Part shown: positions 1 through 8,866 of the stretch, one piece after another
How positions within the stretch are numbered: position 1 is the stretch's first letter
Layout of the letters: the number at the start of each line of letters is the position of its first letter
Origin: Nostoc sp. UCD121
GTDB taxonomy: Bacteria; Cyanobacteriota; Cyanobacteriia; Cyanobacteriales; Nostocaceae
NCBI RefSeq assembly: GCF_014222285.1
Contig: NZ_JACKZS010000047.1
Location: 1 to 40,804, forward strand
Direction: 5' to 3'
Length of the DNA: 40,804 bases
Made by a program: the position numbers and the translations under genes
Notes under the pieces: generated by a model
What the model was told of the DNA's origin: nothing
The model's database searches: none
Seen by the model: only the letters and a program-made list of their open reading frames with translations

Positions 1-80
1 GACGTGAAACGCTGTTGCGGCAACGATAGTTTAGGGGTCGCCCTACGCAAAAATAGCTCGGTGCCAGGGATATTATTCAG

Positions 81-122
81 AAAAGCCTTCTCAACATTAA
101 TTGAGAAGGCTTTTCTTTTTTC
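81..122 (+). terminator. Rho-independent terminator
   Basis: A perfect 14-bp stem (AAAAGCCTTCTCAA at 81-94 paired with 101-114) with a six-base loop is followed by TCTTTTTT. The T-run lies on the right, so it terminates plus-strand transcription entering from the left of the window. The gene it serves is outside the window. Confidence 0.85.
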
Positions 123-129
123 AGGAAGT

Positions 130-545
130 CATAGCAACTGCCAACGCAAGTAGAACGTTATGCGGAGAACATCTTCTATACATTCATTCAAATTGAATTA
201 GTTGTTTACAAATTCGAATCTTCAACCATGAACAACATCGCTCAATTTTGTGTTTTGATCAGGTGAATAGGATAGCAAGTATTTCAAGTGACAGTCTGCC
301 GCTTCAATTAATTCTTGAATACGTCCACCTTGATGCAATATGGCATCATCTGTAACTACTATAGTAAAAAGAAGTAAACGGAGCGAATAACTTCACATTA
401 CAACAAGCAGCAATCATATTAACTAGCCCTTATCTCCTCGCACTTTTAACGTAAGTACTCAACAGACAGTGCCTCGTAGTAGCTCCGCTTCGTCGTCAGA
501 ATTATGTAAGCCAAGTATGGGAGGTTGAGAATCAATGCCATACTC
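130..545 (-). pseudogene. Decayed IS630-family transposase
   Basis: No intact ORF remains, but conceptual translation of the minus strand gives ordered pieces of an IS630/Tc1-mariner type DDE transposase. First comes a segment like NMIAACCNVKLFAPFT (about 365-430), then after an apparent deletion TIVVTDDAILHQGGRIQELI and a tyrosine/proline segment ending YSPDQN (about 240-345). After a +1 shift follows KIERCCSWLKIRIC (about 205-245). The order and spacing match the region around the second Asp and the PYSPDLNKIEKCWSWLK block of cyanobacterial IS630 transposases. Several frameshifts, a stop and an internal deletion show that it is dead. Boundaries are approximate and no terminal repeats were identified. 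Confidence 0.75.
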
Positions 546-552
546 AGATTCG

Positions 553-1344
553 TTAAGCTTTATCGCCCTCTCCCTGTCCTCCTATGCCCTTCTCCCCTTG
601 TGGTGCAGACATGATTCGCTTTTGCTGTTCTTGTAACCAGGTTTCAAAGAGTTCATTCAGTAGTCGGACTTTCATAAATTCATCTAGTTGTGCGGGGATA
701 AATTTTTCCAGCCGCAAAATCACGAACCACTCCGCGATGCGGGTAGGGGGCAATATCTGGCCTGGTTGACTGCTAGATAGCATTTGCACCATTACCGGAT
801 GTAGTGCATTCAGTTCAATCGGACCTACTAAGCCGCCAGTTTGGGCTTCTGGGCCAAGCGAATATTCACGCGCCAAGTCAGCAAAAGAGTTTTCTTTTGC
901 CTGAATTCGGAAGTAAAGTTCTTGGGCAATTCCCACATCCTGGGTTCGCAGTAGGGAATAAATTACTTTGTCTAGTTTTGCCTTGGACTGAAAAAAGTAG
1001 GATTCCAGTTTATTACCCCAAGTGGCCTGCTTGAATTTTTCAATTTTAAGCTTACGAGTTGTAATAATTTCTAGCTGTTCGGTAGTCAGCCCTTGATGTG
1101 CCATCCAAGCCTGGATGTCTTCTTCATTTTTGAACTGCTTTTCAACGTAAAACTGCTGTTTGGCTTGGGCTATTTCCTCAGGTGTACACTCTATTGCTAT
1201 CTTCTCGGAGCGTGAATTTTGCTCTATGGCCTCATCGATGATCAATTCTCTCTGCAACTGTGGCAGCATTTGGTAATTTCCTAGCAAGGAAATCAGCTCA
1301 CTCGCTGTGATTGTACGATTACCGATTTGGATCGCTTCAGTCAT
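553..1344 (-). CDS. Peptidylprolyl isomerase, parvulin (PpiC/SurA) type
   Basis: The 263-aa protein has an N-terminal helical SurA-like region (about 1-125) and a parvulin domain at about 128-215. Recognisable blocks are the ELYFRIQAKENSFADLAREY segment and the GPEAQTGGLVGP loop, typical of PpiC rotamases. The C-terminal tail is Gln/Gly/Lys-rich. There is no clear signal peptide, so it probably acts in the cytoplasm or goes with its client. In cyanobacteria, PPIases of this shape often sit beside HlyD/ABC exporters, but no exporter is visible here. The start is ATG with a GAAAG-like Shine-Dalgarno. It is transcribed away from the neighbouring 444-aa gene. The family is confident; the client is unknown. 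Confidence 0.85.
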   Translation of the reverse strand: MTEAIQIGNRTITASELISLLGNYQMLPQLQRELIIDEAIEQNSRSEKIAIECTPEEIAQAKQQFYVEKQFKNEEDIQAWMAHQGLTTEQLEIITTRKLKIEKFKQATWGNKLESYFFQSKAKLDKVIYSLLRTQDVGIAQELYFRIQAKENSFADLAREYSLGPEAQTGGLVGPIELNALHPVMVQMLSSSQPGQILPPTRIAEWFVILRLEKFIPAQLDEFMKVRLLNELFETWLQEQQKRIMSAPQGEKGIGGQGEGDKA

Positions 1345-1807
1345 TAGCTTTCGGGCATCTCAATAATATCTAGTTTGTTAAAGAAGCTAAACCGTAGCCC
1401 ATTCACTGGGAGCTTTTGTCTTAATTTTACCGAGTTAGGTACACTTACCTCACTTTCTCAATAATTACACACTTTAAAATATACTGATCATATATGTTTG
1501 TATAAAAATTTTACGTAAAAACGGTTATACGTGAAGACAAGATTAAAAGGGATAATCTCTCTTTCATGAAAGTGGGTTAAAACCTGATAGCAGTTCTCGA
1601 CAATGGTGAGATACGTTATCTAAGCTACTAAAGCTTGGAAAAAAATATTTGGGTGTACCTCACAAAATAGGGTTATTCCTCTTTCGCTCCCAGCCAGGAG
1701 TTGGGTAAAATCTGCTAAGTGCAGGAAACCATAAATCTAGCTATTGCTAGATGCTGTAATTCTCTCAAACGCTATAATTTACATCTGTTGCACCGAGAGA
1801 TTAACTT
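1345..1807. other. Divergent intergenic region
   Basis: This AT-rich spacer separates the minus-strand PPIase from the plus-strand 444-aa gene and must contain both promoters. A TATAAT hexamer at 1773-1778 lies about 30 bp before the GTG start at 1808 and is a reasonable -10 element. No good -35 is seen at normal spacing. No gene or repeat was recognised. Confidence 0.4.
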
Positions 1808-3142
1808 GTGGATGTCATATTAGAACGATCGCACGAATTAAAACAAGCCTTAGTTGATTTTGTCCTTGATGCTGAAGGCGAACTGGCACAAGCACTGGAA
1901 ACTTATGCAGCAGAACAGTTGCGCCGTGGAAGTGGCGATAGTACACAGCAGGACTTAATCATTGATAGCTTTCTAACAGCTGGGAAAGTCGGTGATAAGT
2001 CTCCATTAGAGTTGTTTATCGAAAGCCATCCAGATTTAGAAGAGAGCGATCGCAATCTGATCAAAAGCTGGCATCATAGTTTTATTGGTTTATTTGCCAT
2101 TACTAACATCCTACCTGATGGCTTTGAATTGACGAACTGGATAACAGATAAATGCTACGTCGTCAAGCCTAACAATACCCAAATATTACAGGCAATATCT
2201 CGGTTGAAAATAGGAGAAATTTTACTAACTCGCATTTCTCCTGTTACCGATAGCTATTGGATGTTATCTGGGCCCTATACAATAATGGGTAAATTAGGTA
2301 AACCCAAACTGGCTGTAGCAATTGGCAACTTCAAAGAAAACTATAAAAGTAATCTTTACAGCGATGCTCCAGACTTGCTAGAAGAAGCTTGGCAGTCAGT
2401 AGAACAATATCATCAGCAGTTTGTAGACTTTTTTGGTACTGATGAAATCACCCTATCTGGATACCATCTTAATAAGAAAATCGCAGAATTTCAAGAGATA
2501 ATTACTGAAAAAACTTTCGCAGAAGCAGGAATTGATACTTCCAAATCATTGGCGGAAGTGGCAGAAGCAGCTGGCATTGGAGACGAGGAAATCAAAGCAG
2601 CAGCACAAGAGTTTGGCGCTGATTCTAATGTAGTCTCTCAGGTGTTGAACAGCAAAGGCGGTAATAGCAAAATGGTTATGCCAAAGGTTGATTTACCTGC
2701 CGAACTCAAGAAAGCAGAACAGGTAACGGCTCTTTCTCATCCCCGTTGGGGACAAATGTTTTTACCTACATATAGTAAGGTAAAAGCAATCTTATCAGCA
2801 GAAGACTGGCAAAGTGTTCAAGGGGCGGAAAAACTAGTTCGCTACTATCTTGAAGATAAAAGTATTAATGCCTTCATTTGGCATCGATTAGCGCAACAAT
2901 ATCCAACTCAATTAGAAAATGTGTTGCAAATAGTTCTGCAACGTCCAGAATTTCACCTTGAAAGCGACTTGGATGTGCTTTTGCAAGAATTCCACAAACC
3001 GATTGAGCCAGAGCTACCAGATATTGCCAGTGTACCCATACATTTGCATAATTTATTTCAGGAAGCTTTAGGAGAAGTTAACAAATCTAAACCAAAGAGT
3101 AAAGGGCAAGCAAAGCCAGCAAAGGGTTTTCAACGAGGTTAG
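1808..3142 (+). CDS. Conserved-looking hypothetical protein, 444 aa
   Basis: I do not recognise the family. The protein is acidic, soluble and largely helical, with no signal peptide or membrane segment. Residues 1-100 contain an E/D-rich helical region and a segment SPLELFIESHPDLEESDR. The middle (about 100-210) is mixed alpha/beta with several aromatic residues. Residues 210-290 are rich in Ala/Glu helices. The C-terminus ends in a basic Lys/Gly/Ala tail (KSKGQAKPAKGFQRG). The start is a GTG behind GAGAG, and no ATG fits better. The long uninterrupted frame and HIP1-type GCGATCGC sites inside it support a real gene. It stands alone and a MITE lies just after its stop. Confidence 0.7.
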   Translation: MDVILERSHELKQALVDFVLDAEGELAQALETYAAEQLRRGSGDSTQQDLIIDSFLTAGKVGDKSPLELFIESHPDLEESDRNLIKSWHHSFIGLFAITNILPDGFELTNWITDKCYVVKPNNTQILQAISRLKIGEILLTRISPVTDSYWMLSGPYTIMGKLGKPKLAVAIGNFKENYKSNLYSDAPDLLEEAWQSVEQYHQQFVDFFGTDEITLSGYHLNKKIAEFQEIITEKTFAEAGIDTSKSLAEVAEAAGIGDEEIKAAAQEFGADSNVVSQVLNSKGGNSKMVMPKVDLPAELKKAEQVTALSHPRWGQMFLPTYSKVKAILSAEDWQSVQGAEKLVRYYLEDKSINAFIWHRLAQQYPTQLENVLQIVLQRPEFHLESDLDVLLQEFHKPIEPELPDIASVPIHLHNLFQEALGEVNKSKPKSKGQAKPAKGFQRG

Positions 3143-3145
3143 TAA

Positions 3146-3318
3146 CTCACCGTTCGCGTAATAGCATTCATGCTCGAAACCAAATAACCCTTCGACTCGG
3201 TGTTAGCACAGAATTTCTGTAGCTTCTTGTAAAATTTTTTTGATGACATTTGGGAAAGCGTGTTTCTTGACATATCCTTTATCTCATCAAATTAATTCTC
3301 TATTAGGCGAACGGTGAG
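3146..3318. repeat. 173-bp MITE with 19-bp terminal inverted repeats
   Basis: The left end CTCACCGTTCGCGTAATAG (3146-3164) matches the inverse of the right end (3300-3318) at 18 of 19 positions. TAA directly precedes the left end (3143-3145) and follows the right end (3319-3321), which looks like a 3-bp target duplication. Size, ends and duplication together indicate a non-autonomous miniature transposable element. A 3-bp TNA-type target fits some IS5-family subgroups, but the parent element is not in the window. The interior has a short minus-strand frame but nothing resembling a transposase. Confidence 0.75.
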
Positions 3319-3803
3319 TAACTACTAAAGAAAGAAGGAGCTAATTGAGAACACAAAAAACCCCGACTTGATAGCCGAGGTAGATGGGAGAAGTCTAAAT
3401 GTCGATGAGATATAGCGATACCGAAATCTGTTTTTCTTAGCTAATACCAGTTAGGTAGTTAAGTTTAGTTATTGCTAAGTTATATAAACAAATTTAACAA
3501 AAATATTACAAATAGTCAACTAGGCTTGACAAAAAATTCTGATAGCTATTAAAAGAACTACTTATCAGTCAGAGTATAGGATTTTTTTAGAGATGCGGTA
3601 AACGCAATAGGCAAAATAAAACGGGTTATTGGCTAAGAAAGTGGGATGAAAATGAGAACCGATCTGCTTTAAAGTTAGAAAACTGAGGGATTAGCTGCAT
3701 CAATCAAGGTAGTCGGAATTAAGCCAGAGATTTGAGAAGCTAGCTACTAGATCACCAAAGTCTTTACAATTCCTTTGTTAGCTCAAAAAGTATTTCTCGA
3801 CCT
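3319..3803. other. Intergenic region upstream of dapB
   Basis: This AT-rich stretch of nearly 500 bp lies between the MITE and dapB. Apart from a minus-strand terminator-like hairpin at 3355-3380, no gene or clear RNA was recognised. It should hold the dapB promoter, but no convincing -35/-10 pair could be assigned. Confidence 0.35.
3355..3380 (-). terminator. Possible minus-strand terminator
   Basis: Read on the minus strand, CCTCGGC, loop TATCAA and GTCGGGG form a 7-bp stem (two G-T pairs) followed by six T residues. No annotated minus-strand gene ends here, so it could end a small RNA transcribed from about 3400-3600, or be fortuitous. Confidence 0.4.
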
Positions 3804-4640
3804 ATGACAAATCAAGCTCCTATCCCGGTTATTGTCAACGGTGCTGCTGGTAAAATGGGCCGTGAGGTGATTAAGGCAGTGGCACAAGCGCCTGACTTAA
3901 ACCTAGTGGGTGCAATTGACCACAGTTTGGAACATCAAGATAAAGACGCTGGAGAATTAGCGGGTTTAAGCGAACCCCTGGAAGTGCCAATTACCAATCA
4001 ATTGGAACCAATGTTAGGGTATGTAGCTGGCGACAGACAGTCTCCTCCAGGGGTAATTGTAGACTTTACTCATCCCGATTCAGTTTATGACAATATCCGT
4101 AGTGCGATCGCTTACGGTATTCGTCCAGTAGTTGGAACCACTGGGTTAAGTCCAGAACAAATTCAAGATTTGGCAGACTTTGCCGACAAAGCCAGCACTG
4201 GTTGTCTAATTATTCCTAATTTTTCCATTGGGATGGTACTGTTGCAACAAGCTGCGATCGCAGCCTCAAAATATTTTGACCATGTGGAAATTATCGAATT
4301 GCATCACAATCAAAAAGCTGATGCTCCCAGTGGTACTGCCATTCAAACGGCACAGTTATTAGGAGAATTGGGTAAAACTTTTAACCCTGCTCTTGTAGAA
4401 GAAACGGAGAAATTGCCAGGAGCGAGAGGTAGTATAGCAGATGAAGGGATTAGAATTCATAGCGTGCGCTTGCCAGGACTGATTGCTCATCAAGAAGTTA
4501 TTTTTGGCGCAGCAGGACAGATTTATACTTTACGACATGATACAAGCGATCGCGCTTGCTATATGCCAGGAGTGCTACTAGCGATTCGCAAAGTCTTAGC
4601 GCTAAAGTCGTTAGTATATGGATTAGAAAAGATACTTTAG
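3804..4640 (+). CDS. dapB: 4-hydroxy-tetrahydrodipicolinate reductase
   Basis: DapB reduces the dihydrodipicolinate intermediate of the diaminopimelate/lysine pathway with NAD(P)H, in the cytoplasm. The 278-aa protein has the expected length. The Rossmann nucleotide-binding motif NGAAGKMG is at about 12-19, a VVGTTG segment at about 109-114, and the catalytic/substrate-binding signature [15 protein letters not shown] at about 165-179, including the His-His pair and the following Lys. The C-terminal RHDTSDR region is also typical. The start is ATG. The downstream membrane-protein gene follows after about 40 bp in the same direction and may be co-transcribed. Identification is firm. Confidence 0.97.
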   Translation: MTNQAPIPVIVNGAAGKMGREVIKAVAQAPDLNLVGAIDHSLEHQDKDAGELAGLSEPLEVPITNQLEPMLGYVAGDRQSPPGVIVDFTHPDSVYDNIRSAIAYGIRPVVGTTGLSPEQIQDLADFADKASTGCLIIPNFSIGMVLLQQAAIAASKYFDHVEIIELHHNQKADAPSGTAIQTAQLLGELGKTFNPALVEETEKLPGARGSIADEGIRIHSVRLPGLIAHQEVIFGAAGQIYTLRHDTSDRACYMPGVLLAIRKVLALKSLVYGLEKIL

Positions 4641-4679
4641 ACTTTAAATACACTATTCAGCATTCATCACTCAGCACTC

Positions 4680-5366
4680 ATGTTAGTACCACTGACTCGC
4701 CAGAAATTTGAACAAGTTATCCCCCTAATTGCCACTGGTTTGCAGTACAAGTACTATTGGGGGAAGTTTTCAAATTTTTTGCAACGGCTGTTAATTTCTG
4801 TAGTTGCCATAGTTGTTCTATTGCTTGTGACAGTCATTTTTAAACTTGAGTTTGCTTCAATAGTATTTGTGCTGGGGGTAGTTAGCGCTTTTTTTTGGCT
4901 GTGGTATCCAGTGTTTCAAGCAAGTATGCGGAATTTGCAATGCCGCCGTTATAAGTATGGCGGCTTTTTCCGTGGTCGAGTCCTAGATTGGTGGATCACA
5001 GACCAGTTGATGGGGAAACAAGAAACAGTCAACAGCAAAGGTGAACTGGTGATTGTGGAAAACCGAGAAAAACAAATTAACTTAGAGGTAGGTGATGAAA
5101 CAGGATTTACCATTGAGTTTGTAGCGCCATTACGTCCTGCCCACAAAGTTATTACTCGCGGTCAAATTGCCGAAATGGTAGTGCTGTCAAATCGTGCAGA
5201 TTTAAGCAGTATTGAACAATTCAGCGATATATACATTCCCGGTCGTGACCTGTGGATTAGTGATTATCCTTATCTGCGGCGGGATTTCTTTAACGAAGTC
5301 GGTCGTCGCTTGCGTGAAGACCAACAACAAAAACCGCGTCGTCGCCCTCGTAGAGACGAAGATTGA
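4680..5366 (+). CDS. Two-TM cyanobacterial membrane protein, unknown function
   Basis: The 228-aa protein has two adjacent hydrophobic segments at about 37-57 and 60-82. A soluble C-terminal half follows, with beta-rich character and a very basic, Arg-rich end (QQQKPRRRPRRDED). The N-terminus before the first segment is short and soluble. I do not recognise a catalytic motif. It starts 39 bp after dapB on the same strand, so the two may form a transcription unit, although no functional link to lysine synthesis is apparent. The ATG start is the first in frame. A membrane location is inferred from hydrophobicity only. Confidence 0.75.
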   Translation: MLVPLTRQKFEQVIPLIATGLQYKYYWGKFSNFLQRLLISVVAIVVLLLVTVIFKLEFASIVFVLGVVSAFFWLWYPVFQASMRNLQCRRYKYGGFFRGRVLDWWITDQLMGKQETVNSKGELVIVENREKQINLEVGDETGFTIEFVAPLRPAHKVITRGQIAEMVVLSNRADLSSIEQFSDIYIPGRDLWISDYPYLRRDFFNEVGRRLREDQQQKPRRRPRRDED

Positions 5367-5542
5367 AAAAGAAGTCAAACAATTTTGGTTTTAGATTGAC
5401 CCCATAGCGTTGATGCGAAGGCTTGAATAAATAATTTTTAAATTTATTCTCGCGTTTAAATTCGGGGGGTTTAAACCTTTTTGAATTTTAAATCTTTCAA
5501 TCGAAAATTTATTGGAGGAGGTGGGATAATTTAATCAGTTTG

Positions 5543-6958
5543 CTAACGAGAGCATCCCACTTTGATGATTTTCCCTTTTAAACGATGGGTAACAGATCCA
5601 CAAGCAAAACCTAGCAAATCAGGCTCTGCATAAGTTTGCATAGGCGGATTTTGTTTATCTAGCCGCCGTTTCCAATTGCCAGATATTTTTTCTAAAGTGG
5701 GATACTTTTTTAAAAACTGTGAGTCTGCAACAATATCGTGAGTTCCCTTAATACTTATCTTCGAACTATTAAGGTATATATTATAATCGTAAATAACGTT
5801 TTTATTTTTATTACTACTATTAACAGGTTTGCCAGGATAAGCATAAAGAATGTTCCTTAAAATCCTGACATCAGATGATACATTAGCAAATATTTGCCCA
5901 TCTTTAATTTCGGGACTTTGATTATTTAAAACAGCAGTATTATTTACAATATCAACATGATCGCTTAAAAATGTATGAATACCTGAACCACCATTATTAA
6001 ATGTAAGATTGTTTTTAACTAAAGTGCGTCCTTTATATGCACCCAACTTTGAGTTATTTTGATTATTTCTTGATGTATCGATAATAATGCCATTACCATC
6101 TGTAATCTTTCCGACTGCAATCCAAGGGATGAACATGCGATTGTTATAGGTCTTGTTGTTGGTTACAAACATCTTGTATCCCCGATTGTTGTCAAAATTC
6201 CAATTGCTCAACATGGAAATACCACTGCAACCATAAAGACTGTACCAAGCATTATCGAAAACCACGTTATTATCTATTGTCACGTAGTCTGATTGAATCG
6301 CTGCAATGCCTACTCCCCCACACTTATGTACCTTGTTGTTGACAATACGTATATGGTGAGTATGACCACTTTTTCGTCCATCTACGTTGATGCAGTTTCC
6401 ATTGGTCAGGGGGTTTAGTTTGTTAGTTTTCTGACTCATTGCATAATCAAGGGTTACATTGTCATTGTTCCCTATGACTTCAAGCCCATTTATCTCAATA
6501 TATGACGCTCCATTGTGAATCAAAATTCCATTCCATCCATTGTGCTTAATTTTCGGACGATGGCCGGGATATGCTTTAAACTTAATCCATGCGTTTGCTT
6601 TTCCAGAGCGAGTAATAGATACTACCTGCCCATTTGGGCTTGCATTCCTGTACACTCCGTTCATAATCAGTACGGTTTCCCCAGGGTTGGTCAGATTTGC
6701 TGCCTTTTGAATTGTTCTAAAGGGGGATGAATTAGAGAGTCCGCTATTTGTGTCGTTTCCAGTACCACTAACGTAGTATGTTTTTGGTGTCGTCTTCGTG
6801 CTGATTAGCTGGCGACTGGATAAGATCATTTCCTTGTTAGTAGATACTTGATGGACGTTTTCAACTAAAGATACTTTTATATTTTCTCCCTTAGCCAAAA
6901 GGCTTAATACTAAGGGAATTGCAAAGTATGCACTTAAGTTGAAACCTGTAATTACCAC
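5543..6958 (-). CDS. Exported right-handed parallel beta-helix (DUF1565-like) protein
   Basis: The 471-aa protein begins with a hydrophobic segment (about 3-24) that could act as a signal or anchor. From about residue 60, YYVSGTGNDTNSG is the typical start of a DUF1565/pectate-lyase-like beta-helix. The following repeats are rich in Asn and in alternating V/I strands (for example VTIDNNVVFDNAWYSL and VDIVNNTAVLNNQSPE), the pattern of beta-helix coils. Such proteins bind or cleave extracellular or cell-wall polysaccharide; no specific lyase residues were assigned. The gene is isolated: a downstream spacer separates it from the convergent membrane protein gene and about 100 bp from the cobH-like gene. 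Low-GC codon use resembles its surroundings. Confidence 0.8.
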   Translation of the reverse strand: MVITGFNLSAYFAIPLVLSLLAKGENIKVSLVENVHQVSTNKEMILSSRQLISTKTTPKTYYVSGTGNDTNSGLSNSSPFRTIQKAANLTNPGETVLIMNGVYRNASPNGQVVSITRSGKANAWIKFKAYPGHRPKIKHNGWNGILIHNGASYIEINGLEVIGNNDNVTLDYAMSQKTNKLNPLTNGNCINVDGRKSGHTHHIRIVNNKVHKCGGVGIAAIQSDYVTIDNNVVFDNAWYSLYGCSGISMLSNWNFDNNRGYKMFVTNNKTYNNRMFIPWIAVGKITDGNGIIIDTSRNNQNNSKLGAYKGRTLVKNNLTFNNGGSGIHTFLSDHVDIVNNTAVLNNQSPEIKDGQIFANVSSDVRILRNILYAYPGKPVNSSNKNKNVIYDYNIYLNSSKISIKGTHDIVADSQFLKKYPTLEKISGNWKRRLDKQNPPMQTYAEPDLLGFACGSVTHRLKGKIIKVGCSR

Positions 6959-7058
6959 AAGAAAAGGCTCCTTGTTCAGGACTACTTAACAAAAATATCA
7001 GAATATTCAGTGATTTTGAATGCTCTTTTGAATAGAAAATACAATAGAGTTGACTTTC

Positions 7059-7688
7059 CTAGCTCCCTCGATTTCCATCTTGTCCATAAGCTTGCCAAGC
7101 CAAGTCTACCAATCCATCAACGATCGCAGCTGCTACAACTGCATTACCTTTGCGACTCTCAATTGTAATATGGGGCACTAAGGAGTCTTGTAAACGCCCT
7201 TTCGCTTCATCAACATTGACAAATCCTACTGGAGTCGCAATTATCAAAGCAGGTCTAATTTCCTCAGCCTCAATTAAATCAACTAGTGCTGTTAGTGCTG
7301 TTTGTGCTTGACCAATCACAAAAATGCCCTCTGGATAACGCTTTGCTAAGGTTTCGATTCCCCATGCTGCCCGAGTTTTTTCTTTTTGAGGGCGTGTCAG
7401 AGTTTCCATACTGCAATACACCGGATTAGCAAAGGTGTTTTGAATCTCAGATGCAATACCTACTTGTACCATCGGGACATCTACCACAATCGTGGTACGT
7501 GCGGCTAATGCTGCTGCTCCTGCTTGTAAGGCACGCTCAGAGAAACGAATCAAAGACTTATACTCAAAGTCAGCTGTAGAGTATATTACCCGCCGCACAA
7601 TCTCATATTCTGCGGGTGAAAAGACATGATTTTCAATTTCATTATCAATGATTGCTAAACTTTGAGCATCAGTTACGTGCCATTCCAT
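7059..7688 (-). CDS. cobH: Precorrin-8X methylmutase family protein
   Basis: CobH/CbiC moves a methyl group from C11 to C12 of precorrin-8X, giving hydrogenobyrinate or its cobalt form in cobalamin biosynthesis. The 209-aa length is normal. The fold-defining segments are visible: an N-terminal FSPAEYEIVRR helix, the TTIVVDVPMVQVGI strand, FVIGQAQTALTAL and IIATPVGFVNVDEAKGRL. The position of the catalytic His of characterised enzymes (His in the RMVHACG context) is a Tyr here (Tyr36, RRVIYSTADFEY). It stands alone, with no other cobalamin genes in the window. The ATG start is the only good one. Family assignment is firm; catalytic competence is uncertain because of the Tyr. Confidence 0.9.
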   Translation of the reverse strand: MEWHVTDAQSLAIIDNEIENHVFSPAEYEIVRRVIYSTADFEYKSLIRFSERALQAGAAALAARTTIVVDVPMVQVGIASEIQNTFANPVYCSMETLTRPQKEKTRAAWGIETLAKRYPEGIFVIGQAQTALTALVDLIEAEEIRPALIIATPVGFVNVDEAKGRLQDSLVPHITIESRKGNAVVAAAIVDGLVDLAWQAYGQDGNRGS

Positions 7689-7738
7689 TTTTCTTGAGCT
7701 TCTTAAATATTAGCTTTCAGCTTATCAGCTTCAGGGAT

Positions 7739-7786
7739 TTAGGAGTTAGGAGTTAGGAGTTAATTAAAAACTCATAACTCCTAACT
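7739..7786. repeat. Heptamer tandem repeat with inverted copy
   Basis: Three TTAGGAG units are followed by an inverted copy, so AGTTAGGAGTTA (7751-7762) can pair perfectly with 7775-7786. Short heptanucleotide repeats of this type are common between genes in heterocystous cyanobacteria. The hairpin lies between the TPM-domain gene and cobH and could act as a weak terminator or mRNA-processing structure. Confidence 0.75.
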
Positions 7787-7792
7787 CAGCAC

Positions 7793-8602
7793 TTATAACT
7801 CATTACTAGAAGAAGGTCGGCTGAAAACAGGAGATAAGTAGGCAACCAAGACACCGATAATAAAGCCAGAGATATTGCGAACTAGAGGTAGCCAGTCGCT
7901 TGTACGTGTCACCACTGGGCCAATACCAAAGGCAATAAATAAGATCCCCCATAAAGGTGAGAAAATTAAAGCCCATTGCCAAGCAAAAACTTGTCCTTTC
8001 TCACGGGGTTGAGCTGCAAATCCACAAATTATCCCACCAATAACTGAGGTAATCAAGGTGAGAATCCATTGCTCTCGTGGTAGTCCGGGAACAACATTGC
8101 AACCACCTTTGAGCAAACAGCCTTTAACAGATTCTAAAGCTTGCAGAATGGCTTGGTCTTCGCCTTGTTCGCGCACAAAGTACAAATTACCGAAGCGAGT
8201 TTGCAGTTCTATCCAGAATGTCCTGGGTAAAAGTTCATAAACAGCATCGCCGACGCTAAAACTGAGGATGTTACCGCCACGAGAATCGGCAACTAATAAA
8301 ATGCTTTTGTCATCCAAACCCCAATATTTTATAACTGCCCGACCTGGGGTGCGGTCATACTGGGTCAATACTCGCAGTTTCCAGCCCGTATCGGCTTCAA
8401 ACTGTTCTAAATCTTTGACAAGCTTTTCTTCTTGCAGCACAGGCAGAGATTTAGCTAAGTCTACAACTGGGGTAAAGGTGGCAGGGAGTAACTCAGGATT
8501 GTCATAAGCCAATGCTGGGGGAGAATTCATGACCCAAATTGACCCAGCCAGAAAAAAGACTGCAATAGATAGCAGAATTCGTCGCCAAAAACAAGATTGC
8601 AT
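7793..8602 (-). CDS. TPM-domain membrane protein
   Basis: With the ATG at 8602, this is a 269-aa protein starting MQSCFWRRILLSIAVFFLAG, a good signal peptide or N-anchor ending near the ALA-YDNP junction. A longer frame starts with TTG at 8641 but adds an unlikely polar leader. The lumenal or periplasmic domain (about 35-165) matches the TPM family, shared with the thylakoid-lumen TLP18.3/Psb32 proteins. Typical pieces are VVDLAKSLPVLQEEKLVKDL, a TGWKLRVLTQYDRTPG strand and DKSILLVADSRGG. The C-terminal part carries two to three membrane segments (about 180-255). TPM proteins have been linked to photosystem II repair and acid phosphatase activity; a role here is inferred from family only. Confidence 0.8.
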   Translation of the reverse strand: MQSCFWRRILLSIAVFFLAGSIWVMNSPPALAYDNPELLPATFTPVVDLAKSLPVLQEEKLVKDLEQFEADTGWKLRVLTQYDRTPGRAVIKYWGLDDKSILLVADSRGGNILSFSVGDAVYELLPRTFWIELQTRFGNLYFVREQGEDQAILQALESVKGCLLKGGCNVVPGLPREQWILTLITSVIGGIICGFAAQPREKGQVFAWQWALIFSPLWGILFIAFGIGPVVTRTSDWLPLVRNISGFIIGVLVAYLSPVFSRPSSSNEL

Positions 8603-8866
8603 GGACGTTTTTATACAAATATCAACGGTAGAGGTGAACAAGCTGTTTTAAAAGAGTACAGGAAAAATGATAGTTCTTTACACTTGTTTACTTTACTCTA
8701 ATCTAAGGGATCAAAGCAAAGCGTTTTTGGGAATAGGGCATTGGGCACAAGAGGCAGGGAGTAGAGGGGAAAGAGATAATTTTTATTCTCCCCATTGTCC
8801 CTTGCCCTCTGCTTTGCGGCTTCTTTCCTTAGCCCTAGTTCCTAGTTCCCATAATCTATCCCCAAT

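Noticed and set aside
1..80. Possible 3' end of a structured RNA before the first terminator
   Set aside because: The stretch is too short and I could not match it to tmRNA, 6S or SRP RNA signatures.
7739..7800. Possible CRISPR-like short repeats
   Set aside because: The units are contiguous heptamers without spacers; this is a short tandem repeat. No CRISPR array was found in the window.
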